Assembly: GCA_046704785.1 (NCBI GenBank)
Contig: JBJKRF010000099.1
Location: forward strand, 1-42,785
Source: JBJKRF01 sp046704785
GTDB lineage: Bacteria > Chloroflexota > Anaerolineae > Anaerolineales > Villigracilaceae
Reading direction: 5' to 3'
Length of the DNA stretch: 42,785 bases
The notes below the pieces were generated by a model that saw only the letters and a list, made by a program, of their open reading frames with translations, was not told where the DNA came from and made no database searches. Shown here piece by piece: positions 16,289 through 23,870 of this stretch. Made by a program: the position numbers and the translations under genes. Each line of letters starts with the position of its first letter. The first letter of the stretch is position 1.

Positions 16289-19200
16289 ATGGTTATTACA
16301 ACAGTCACAGCCCGCCCCAATCCTTACGTGGGCCCGCGCTCTTTCAAGCGGGGGGAAACGATTTATGGACGAGAACGTGAAACGTCTGAATTGGTCGATC
16401 TGCTGATCGCCGAGCGCATCGTCCTGTTATATTCGCCCTCCGGCGCGGGAAAAAGTTCCCTGCTCAATGCGGCCATCCTGCCACGCATGGAAGATCAGGG
16501 GTTCAAACTCTTGCCTGTCATGCGCGTCAATCAGGAGCCTCCGACAGACGTGGCGTTGCCGCAGGACTTTAATCGCTATGTTTACAGTTTGATCCTGTCC
16601 ATTGAAAGTACCCAATCGGAACAGGTGCGTTTTTCAGCCGAAGAACTGGTCGCACTCAGGTTTAAAGACTATCTCGAAAAATATCGCGGGCGCGAGCATG
16701 AACTGAATTCGGACTACAACGATCCGCCGTTGTTGTTGGTCTTCGACCAGGCGGAGGAAGTCGTCACGCTCTTATTGACGGATCGCGATGTCAAAGCGGA
16801 TTTCTTTGCACAGGTGGGAGAAGCCCTGCGCGACCGCAACCTGTGGGCCCTGTTTGCCGCCCGCGAAGATTACCTGGCTTCGTTCGACCCGTATCTGCGT
16901 CCCGTTCCGACGCGTCTATCTACCCGTTACCGTCTCAACCTGCTCGAAGTGGATGCAGCCTTGCAGGCTATTGAGCGACCCGCCGAAACCCGCGACGTTA
17001 AATTTGCCAGGGGTGCTGCCCTTAAACTGGTCGATGACTTGCGTCGTGTTCACGTCCAGCAACCGGACGGCACCACCGTTGAAGAGCCGGGGCCCTTCAT
17101 CGAACCGGTGCAGCTTCAGGTCGTCTGTCGTCGCCTGTGGGCCGAGTTATCCCATGACACTACCGAGATCAGCCGTGAGGAAGTCGAGTCGATTGGAAAT
17201 GTCGATCAGGCGTTGGCGGCCTATTATTCCTTGCAAGTCGCCAGTGCTGCCAGCAGCGCAGGAATCAGTGAACGTAGCGTGCGCGAATGGTTTGACCGTA
17301 AACTGATCACCGTCAACGGCATTCGTGGGCAAGTGTTATTGGCTCCGCAGGAAAGTGATGGATTATCGAACGATGCGATCTGGCATCTCGAAAAGGCTTA
17401 CCTCGTCCGTGCAGAAAAGCGTGGCGGGGCCACCTGGTTTGAACTTGCTCACGACCGCCTGATCCAGCCGATCCGCCAGGATAACGCCAGTTGGTTCGAG
17501 AACAACTTGAGCTTTCTGCAGCGCCAGGCCGACTTGTGGAATCGACAGGGACGCCCGGAAAGCATGCTGGTCACCGGGGTGGATTTTATTAAAATAACGG
17601 ACTGGTACAAGGCCCATAAAAGCGAAATGACCGACGTTGAGCAGGATTTTTATGCGGCTTCGCTCAAGGCGCACCAGGCCGCTATTCGCGAACACCGGAC
17701 GAATATCCTGGTACGTTGGCTGTTCGTCGCCTCGCTTCTCACCACCGTCATCGCCGTCATTTTCTTCTTTCGGGCCCAGATTACCGGCCTGCGCGCTGTA
17801 GCGCGCGAACTGGCTGCAGATTCTCTCAGTACCTTGAGCGTGGACCCGCAATTAAGCGTCTTATTGGCCCTTTCCAGCCAGAATGTGACCGGCGATCTGA
17901 ATATTGAAAATACCCGGGCCCTGCACCGCGCCCTTCCCGACATGCGCCTGGAAGATGCGTTCACAGGAACGCAGCAAAACGGCCATACAGATCGCGTCTA
18001 TGCGGTGGCTTTCAGCCCCGACGGGACGGAACTGGCCTCGGTTGGACGGGACGGTACCCTGCGCGTCTGGAACGTTGCTGCCAAAAAGCTGTTGGTCAAG
18101 GAGGTGGTCGTCAGCCAACCCAGGTCCTTCGGCGTGACCAACCTGGCCTATAGCCCCGACGGGAAATCTTTGGCCGTCAGTACCGAATTGGGGCAGATCG
18201 TCGTTTACAGCACTTCCAACTGGAACGTCCTCAAGACGATCGTCGCTGCTAAAAAAGATGTGATCTGGTCGGTGGCCTACAGCCCGGATGGGAAATATCT
18301 CGCTTCGGCGTCGGGAGACCACACCTCGAAAATCTGGGATGCAAAAACATACGACCTGTTATTTACTTTGGGCGTGGAAGGTTGTACCAGCACCAGTTCC
18401 TGCGGTGATGGAGACACAGGGCCGGTCAATGCGGTGGCGTTTAGCCCCAACAGCAAGTACCTCGCTACCGGGGGCTCAGATGCCGTCGTGCGCGTCTGGG
18501 ACCCGTCCACAGGAAAACTTCTCGTTGAGTTCTCCGGTGAGAACGGGCATCACGGCCCCATTGAAGGCCTGGCTTTCAGCCCCGATAACCTGCATCTGGC
18601 CAGCTCCAGTAACGACCGCACTATCCGCATTTGGAGTATGGAATCCAAAAGCTGGGAGATGACCATTAACGGCCATACCGATTGGGTCTATGGCATAACC
18701 TATACCCAAGATGGAAGCGAGCTCATCTCTGCCAGCGCCGACCGCACCATCCGCATTTGGGATACCACCTATGGTCGTTTGGAAACCACTTTGACCGGGG
18801 ATAGCGACCAGGTGTTCGATGTAAGCCTCAGCCCGGATGGCAAATATCTGGCCTCTGCCAGCGCCGACAAGTCGGTGCGTATTTGGAATATTTCTGCCTC
18901 CGGGAGCCGTGAGATCATGACACTGAATAGTGGCCCGGTTGGTTCTGTAGCCGTCAGCCCAGACGGAGCCTGGATTGCTTCGACGGATCAGTCGGGGCAG
19001 GAAATCGACCTGTGGGATGCGGCCACGGGCAAGCTCGTGCGAAAGATTTCAGCCACGACAGAAGGTGGTCTTCAGAAAGTAGCCTGGGGCCCGGACTCGA
19101 AATGGCTGGTCTCTGTAGGGCTTGATGGAACCCCAACGGTCTGGAACGCGACCACAGGCGCTCCTTTGCAAACCTTCGGCAGTTCCACAAATTCCTATAC

Positions 19201-19981
19201 GGCGGTGGCAGTTTCGCCGGATGGTAAGGAAATTGCCAGTAGTTCTGACGGCAAGATAGGCGACAGAACCATTTATATCTGGGATCCCTCAACGGGTAAG
19301 CAGATTCAGCAACTGACAGCCTCGAAACTGGACCGTATATTCGACGTGGCGTTCAGCCCGGATGGAAAATGGCTCGCGGCTGCCTACGAGCAGGAAACTG
19401 TGCTGGTCTGGGATGTGGCTTCGGGTAAGATCATCCATACCTATACCGGCCATACGGATTACGTCGAAGGAGTGAGCTTCAGTCCAAACGGGAAAGTGCT
19501 TGCCTCGGTGGGAGATGATGGGAACCTGATTCTGTGGAATGTGGAAGCCAGCGACGATTCGAAAGCCATGCTTTCAAGCATAGCTGCGCACAATGGCTCG
19601 GCTTACCGCGTTCGTTTCAGCCAGGACGGGCAGACGCTTGTCACAGCCGGCGGTGATGCGCTGGTTCGCGCCTGGGATGTTTCTGACGACCAGGCTCCTT
19701 ATTTGCTCTATACGTTGTACGGCCACACGGACAGTGTGACCAGCCTGTCTATGGATTTCAGCCGCGATCACGTTGTCAGCGGTTCGGGGGATGGCACCAT
19801 CCGCGTTTTCACCATGAATACCGATGAACTCATCCAGCAGGCACAGAGTCGTCTGACGCGTGAAATGACCGATAACGAATGTGAGACTTTTCTCTACACG
19901 TCGTGTGAAAATTTTCAAGGAAACAACCTGTTGAACGACCTGACGATCTGGATCGCCGGGGTATTCCACGCTGAACTATAA
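16289..19981 (+). CDS. nSTAND1 NTPase with membrane span and 14 WD40 repeats
   Basis: A 1230-residue sensor-switch protein. The nSTAND1 NTPase (~10-400) opens with NPYVGPRSF and GRERE. It has Walker A SPSGAGKSS (Lys55) and Walker B LLLVFDQAEE (Asp153, Glu156-157). A winged-helix-like region follows, then a membrane span at ~474-496. ARELAADSL and LSVLLALSS connect this to the WD40 part. I count 14 WD40 units (~575-1165), typically GHTDxVxxVAFSPDG...LASxSxDxTIRIWD, enough for two seven-bladed propellers. A short tail contains CETFLYTSC. STAND proteins oligomerise after ligand binding and activate effectors. GAGGAG precedes the ATG. It probably shares its transcript with the CHAT-SIR2 gene 11 bases upstream. 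Confidence 0.95.
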   Translation: MVITTVTARPNPYVGPRSFKRGETIYGRERETSELVDLLIAERIVLLYSPSGAGKSSLLNAAILPRMEDQGFKLLPVMRVNQEPPTDVALPQDFNRYVYSLILSIESTQSEQVRFSAEELVALRFKDYLEKYRGREHELNSDYNDPPLLLVFDQAEEVVTLLLTDRDVKADFFAQVGEALRDRNLWALFAAREDYLASFDPYLRPVPTRLSTRYRLNLLEVDAALQAIERPAETRDVKFARGAALKLVDDLRRVHVQQPDGTTVEEPGPFIEPVQLQVVCRRLWAELSHDTTEISREEVESIGNVDQALAAYYSLQVASAASSAGISERSVREWFDRKLITVNGIRGQVLLAPQESDGLSNDAIWHLEKAYLVRAEKRGGATWFELAHDRLIQPIRQDNASWFENNLSFLQRQADLWNRQGRPESMLVTGVDFIKITDWYKAHKSEMTDVEQDFYAASLKAHQAAIREHRTNILVRWLFVASLLTTVIAVIFFFRAQITGLRAVARELAADSLSTLSVDPQLSVLLALSSQNVTGDLNIENTRALHRALPDMRLEDAFTGTQQNGHTDRVYAVAFSPDGTELASVGRDGTLRVWNVAAKKLLVKEVVVSQPRSFGVTNLAYSPDGKSLAVSTELGQIVVYSTSNWNVLKTIVAAKKDVIWSVAYSPDGKYLASASGDHTSKIWDAKTYDLLFTLGVEGCTSTSSCGDGDTGPVNAVAFSPNSKYLATGGSDAVVRVWDPSTGKLLVEFSGENGHHGPIEGLAFSPDNLHLASSSNDRTIRIWSMESKSWEMTINGHTDWVYGITYTQDGSELISASADRTIRIWDTTYGRLETTLTGDSDQVFDVSLSPDGKYLASASADKSVRIWNISASGSREIMTLNSGPVGSVAVSPDGAWIASTDQSGQEIDLWDAATGKLVRKISATTEGGLQKVAWGPDSKWLVSVGLDGTPTVWNATTGAPLQTFGSSTNSYTAVAVSPDGKEIASSSDGKIGDRTIYIWDPSTGKQIQQLTASKLDRIFDVAFSPDGKWLAAAYEQETVLVWDVASGKIIHTYTGHTDYVEGVSFSPNGKVLASVGDDGNLILWNVEASDDSKAMLSSIAAHNGSAYRVRFSQDGQTLVTAGGDALVRAWDVSDDQAPYLLYTLYGHTDSVTSLSMDFSRDHVVSGSGDGTIRVFTMNTDELIQQAQSRLTREMTDNECETFLYTSCENFQGNNLLNDLTIWIAGVFHAEL

Positions 19982-20119
19982 CGTTGGCAGTTCTCCCATT
20001 TTTGTTGGGCAAACGCGTTCACCTACCGAAACTTGAAAGCTTCAAACCAACAGAGCATCGAGAAACATTGGCGAGTTCGTCAATGACCGAAGAGTTTGCT
20101 TATCGAGAGGAGCGAGTTT

Positions 20120-22099
20120 ATGTCACAAGAGGTCTTCATCAATGGAATTGACGCTTCTACGGGCGGCCCGCTCGACGAATTCCCCATTACCGTGGAGATG
20201 CTTGCCAAAGTTGCCCGCGGCCAACGCCTGACTCCCGAAGACCTGAAAGACGCCAAAATCCGTAGGGCGCTCGATGCGCAAAAAGGCGAACACTTTGGCG
20301 TCACCGAAGGCATCGACATGGCCGACTTGGCCCAAACGGGTTGGGGCGTGATCTTTCCGGCCAGCCTGCCACAGAAATCTGTGGAGGCGATCAAAGAAGC
20401 GCTTAAACCGCTGCTCGATTTACGCAAGGCGCAGGCCACCCGTCAGAACGCCGATTTCTACCGGGAATTTATCGGCCCGGAGAACGGCTATAAAGACGGC
20501 GAATCAAAAAACGATTTCCTCAAACGCTTTGGACGAGGCCCCGGTCCCGCCGACCCGTCGCTGGGTGTGCCGTACTATTTGCTGATCGTCGGCTCTCCTG
20601 AGACGATCCCGTTTACCTTCCAGTATCAATTGGATGTGCAGTACGCTGTGGGCCGTATCTATTTCGACCGGCTCGAAGACTACTACCAGTATGCGCAGAG
20701 CGTTGCCAGCGCCGAGACGGGCAAACTCGCGCGCAGCCGTACGATGGCCTTCTTCGGCACGGCCAATCCCCATGATGCGGCCACCCGCATGAGTTCACAG
20801 AAGTTGATCCAACCCTTGGCCGGTGGCATGCAGGAACGCTACAAGGATTGGAATATAAAACTCGTTGCACCCGAACAGGCCACCAAGACCACTCTGTCGA
20901 ATTTTATGGGCGGCGCTGATACGCCTGCCCTACTCTTTACGGCCAGCCACGGCATGAGTTTTCGCCGCGACGACGCCCGCTTGCTACGGCAGACCGGCGC
21001 GCTGCTCTGCCAGGACTGGCCCGGCCCGCAGGCTTACAAACCAATTGACGAAGCTTTGTATTTCTCTGCCGACGACCTGTCTGCCGACGCCGACGTGTTC
21101 GGCATGATTGCCTTTCTCTTTGCCTGCTACGGTGGCGGCATTCCCCGCTCAGACAATTTCTACCGTCAGGCCTTTGGCAAACCGAAGGAGATTGCGCCGT
21201 ACGCCTTCATCTCGCCTTTGCCGCTCAAACTGCTCTCGCATCCCAAGGGCGGCGCGTTGGGCGTCTTCGCCCACGTCGAACGGGCCTGGGGCGCTTCGAT
21301 CGTCTGGGATGGCGCTGTCGCCGATGTGGAGACGTTCAACAGCACCTTGAGCGCCCTGCTGAACGGAAAACCGGCCGGCGCCGCCACTGAATATTTCAAC
21401 GAACGCTACGCCGAAGTATCCACCACGCTGACCGAGGAACTGGACAACACCTCGCCCGATAACGAGGATGTCGTCAAGCTGGCCGGCATGTGGACTTCGA
21501 ACAACGACGCCCGCAATTACACCTTCGTTGGCGACCCGGCAGTGCGTCTGGCGGCGGGCGGCAAACCAACGGATGAGTCCGAGCGGAGTCGCCTCGGTGC
21601 GCTGGTAAGCCACCATCCCGCTTCCCTCTCCGGCGCGGCCAGCGGCTTTCAACCCGACGTCGTCGAGCGGGCACCGACTGCAGGCGTTGTGACCTCCGTC
21701 TCCAACGCCGATTACGGCGTCGCTGAACTGTTCAAGAAGGATGATGCCGGCGGCGCAAACCTCAGCCAGTCGCTCAAGTCGTTTGTGGATAAGCTCGGTG
21801 ATACGCTCTCGCGCACCCTCGATGACGCCACCAGCTTGGAGATTTCGACCTACGTGGCTACAGACCTCGCCAAGGTCAAGTATAAAGACGGCAAATTTAC
21901 CCATTGCGAGTTGCGCGCCATGACGCGCGTCAGCCTGGATGGCGATACACTGGTTTGTGTGCCGGAAAAAGACGGCCAGGTGGATAACTCCGTGTGGGAG
22001 ATGCACATTGCCGCCGTTGAGCAAGCGCAGAAGAATCGCGCCGATTTGATGAGCACCATCGTCGACGCTGCAACCAATCTGGCGGGGCTATTGAAGTAA
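20120..22099 (+). CDS. Caspase-fold (C25/CHAT-like) putative peptidase
   Basis: A 659-residue protein with no signal peptide. The central region resembles gingipain-type C25 and CHAT peptidases: YYLLIVGSPETIPF (~155), AVGRIYFDR, then His277 in LFTASHGMSF and Cys336 in FLFACYGGG as the likely catalytic pair. A Lys/Ser/Ala-containing C-terminal ~170 residues (after VVTSVSNADYG) have no recognised fold. The ATG at 20120 follows GAGAGGAGCGAG; the open frame reaches 24 bases further upstream but lacks a better site. It lies 138 bases after the nSTAND gene and two bases before the next gene, so it belongs to the same gene block. Proteolytic activity is an inference from the two motifs. Confidence 0.75.
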   Translation: MSQEVFINGIDASTGGPLDEFPITVEMLAKVARGQRLTPEDLKDAKIRRALDAQKGEHFGVTEGIDMADLAQTGWGVIFPASLPQKSVEAIKEALKPLLDLRKAQATRQNADFYREFIGPENGYKDGESKNDFLKRFGRGPGPADPSLGVPYYLLIVGSPETIPFTFQYQLDVQYAVGRIYFDRLEDYYQYAQSVASAETGKLARSRTMAFFGTANPHDAATRMSSQKLIQPLAGGMQERYKDWNIKLVAPEQATKTTLSNFMGGADTPALLFTASHGMSFRRDDARLLRQTGALLCQDWPGPQAYKPIDEALYFSADDLSADADVFGMIAFLFACYGGGIPRSDNFYRQAFGKPKEIAPYAFISPLPLKLLSHPKGGALGVFAHVERAWGASIVWDGAVADVETFNSTLSALLNGKPAGAATEYFNERYAEVSTTLTEELDNTSPDNEDVVKLAGMWTSNNDARNYTFVGDPAVRLAAGGKPTDESERSRLGALVSHHPASLSGAASGFQPDVVERAPTAGVVTSVSNADYGVAELFKKDDAGGANLSQSLKSFVDKLGDTLSRTLDDATSLEISTYVATDLAKVKYKDGKFTHCELRAMTRVSLDGDTLVCVPEKDGQVDNSVWEMHIAAVEQAQKNRADLMSTIVDAATNLAGLLK

Positions 22100-22101
22100 G
22101 C

Positions 22102-22923
22102 ATGGCCCAAACGCCCTCAGCGGTTTTCGAATATAGCGGTAATGAAGCACAGGTCGGAGACCCGCTGGGTCTGTGGACTTCGACTCCCGTCTTGGCAGGC
22201 GCCGTTTCCTTTGGCGTTGGCGAGGCGGACTCCCCGGAGGCTGCGACCCCCGTTTTTCGGGCGAATCTTCCCGCGGGAATGGCCTCCGCAGACGGCAGTT
22301 TGCGGCAAGGTGAGACGCATCTCCAGGCGCTCAGCCAGACGCTGGATTCCATTCCCGCACGCCTGGACGGACTCATAGCGCGTAGCCAGGAGCATGGTCT
22401 CTCCTTTGACGCGCTTGCCGGCGAAATGCAGTCGGGCCCGGAAACGGAATTGCTGACTTTGCTCACGCAGGTGCAGTCACTGGAAACGGCGCGCGCTGCC
22501 GCCGGGGACGCGCTTGCGTTTAGCCTGCCGGAGGATGTTGCGCCGTTGCTCGGCCAGGCGAAGACCGAATTCCAGGCGTTGGTCGAGCGGGTTGACCACG
22601 AGGTGCTGCATTTCGCCTGGGTGGAGACGGCCATTGCGGGGAGTCTGATCGCGCGTACCAGCGTCCGTTGGAGCGGTGACGCGCTCACCGTTTGGCAAGA
22701 AGATATCCGTCCGGAGCAGGCTCAATTTCACGACCGCAGTGTGTCTATTGCGGCGCAGACGCGCCATTTGAAGTTGCGCTTGCTGACCACGGTGGTCAGT
22801 GGAGCCGCGAAGGTAGGGATGCTGCTGGCAACAGGCACCCTGCCCCTGGCGTTGCCGCTGGTTTACCAGTACGTCCGTCGCAGCCTTGACCAGGTCAAGG
22901 CAATCCAGGCGCTACCGTCTTAG
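22102..22923 (+). CDS. Unknown protein with hydrophobic C-terminus, last gene of the CHAT/STAND block
   Basis: A 273-residue protein I do not recognise. The N-terminal ~60 residues look flexible (Ala/Pro/Gly/Ser). The middle (~70-190) is helical and charged, with possible coiled-coil heptads around HLQALSQTLDSIPARLD and LLTLLTQVQSLETA. Near the end (~228-255) is a hydrophobic stretch (KVGMLLATGTLPLALPLVY) that could insert in a membrane, followed by a basic tail. It starts two bases after the peptidase stop, so the two are co-translated. The layout suits a protease substrate or membrane-acting effector, but that is only a hypothesis. Confidence 0.8.
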   Translation: MAQTPSAVFEYSGNEAQVGDPLGLWTSTPVLAGAVSFGVGEADSPEAATPVFRANLPAGMASADGSLRQGETHLQALSQTLDSIPARLDGLIARSQEHGLSFDALAGEMQSGPETELLTLLTQVQSLETARAAAGDALAFSLPEDVAPLLGQAKTEFQALVERVDHEVLHFAWVETAIAGSLIARTSVRWSGDALTVWQEDIRPEQAQFHDRSVSIAAQTRHLKLRLLTTVVSGAAKVGMLLATGTLPLALPLVYQYVRRSLDQVKAIQALPS

Positions 22924-22929
22924 ATTGTT

Positions 22930-23020
22930 GGTCTTTTGGGATTAAGTAGGGTTGACGGGGATGTGTGGGCCTGCGCACACCCACACAAATCTGTTTTATT
23001 CCGCGAATTCCTGGATGGCC
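22930..23020. repeat. Shorter, degenerate palindromic repeat element, copy 2
   Basis: It aligns with copy 1 in the same orientation. The left end GGTCTTTTGGGATT matches GGTTCTTTGGGATT, the core is GATGTGTGGG...CCCACACAAATC, and the right end ATTCCTGGATGGCC matches ATTCCCAATGAACC. The central GC-rich arms are lost, so it is about 91 bp. It begins seven bases after the stop of the unknown gene and so marks the right edge of the CHAT/STAND block. Confidence 0.65.
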
Positions 23021-23078
23021 GAATTATGTTCCTTTCCCGAAGGACATACGTGCTACTCACGTTTACTGGCAGGCGCGT

Positions 23079-23084
23079 TATAAT
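23079..23084 (+). promoter_or_regulatory. Candidate -10 box for the ParA-like/HAMP-GAF operon
   Basis: Perfect TATAAT 26 bases before the ATG at 23111. The -35 region is poor. Confidence 0.4.
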
Positions 23085-23110
23085 GTCGTGCGTCGCACAG
23101 AGGAGAGATT

Positions 23111-23863
23111 ATGTCAAAGGTTATTTCTGTTCATTCATTCCGAGGGGGCACCGGGAAATCGAATACAACGGCTAACTTAGCGGCCATTATGGCTGTACAG
23201 GGAAAGCGCGTGGGCGTGGTTGATACCGACATCCAGTCGCCGGGAATCCACGTCATTTTTGGGCTGGAAGAAGCGCGTATCCAGCACTCATTAAACGAAT
23301 ATTTATGGAACAAATGTACCATTGACGAGGCGGCACATGATGTGACGGCCAACCTGGGTTCACCATCGGGGAAAGTATTCTTGATCCCGTCAAGCATCAA
23401 GCCGGGCGAGATTACCCGCGTTCTCCGTGAAGGCTACGACCCAGAACAATTGAACGATGGTTTCCGTGCGTTGATCGACCATCTCAAACTGGATGTGTTG
23501 TTGATCGATACGCATCCGGGAGTCAACGAGGAAACGTTGCTGTCGATTGCGATTTCCGATGCGGTACTCATCATCCTGCGCCCTGACCAACAGGATTATC
23601 TCGGTACAGGCGTGACGATTGAATTGGCCCGGCGCTTGGACGTTGCTGAGTTGTTTTTATTGATCAATAAACTTCCGCAGAGTTTCAATGCAACAGATGT
23701 TAAGGCACGCGTGGAGGACACGTACAAATGCCCGGTAGCGGCGGTCATTCCACATTCCGAGGAGATGATGGCGCTGGCCAGTTCCGGCGTGTTTGCGGTT
23801 AAGTACCCCGATCATCCTGTTTCGCGCATGTACCAGGATGTAGTCAAATGTATCTTGAGCTAG
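23111..23863 (+). CDS. MinD/ParA-like P-loop ATPase
   Basis: A 250-residue SIMIBI ATPase. Its deviant Walker A reads FRGGTGKSNTTANLA (~10-24), with Arg where MinD/ParA proteins normally have the signature Lys. It has DTDIQSPG (~41) as Walker A', and LLIDTHPGVNEE (~133) as Walker B. It lacks a DNA-binding or HTH part. A GAGGAGAG site precedes the ATG. The HAMP-GAF gene starts seven bases after the stop, so the pair is an operon. The likely role is positional or signal-dependent switching with that membrane partner rather than plasmid partition (inference). Confidence 0.9.
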   Translation: MSKVISVHSFRGGTGKSNTTANLAAIMAVQGKRVGVVDTDIQSPGIHVIFGLEEARIQHSLNEYLWNKCTIDEAAHDVTANLGSPSGKVFLIPSSIKPGEITRVLREGYDPEQLNDGFRALIDHLKLDVLLIDTHPGVNEETLLSIAISDAVLIILRPDQQDYLGTGVTIELARRLDVAELFLLINKLPQSFNATDVKARVEDTYKCPVAAVIPHSEEMMALASSGVFAVKYPDHPVSRMYQDVVKCILS

Positions 23864-23870
23864 ATATTCC

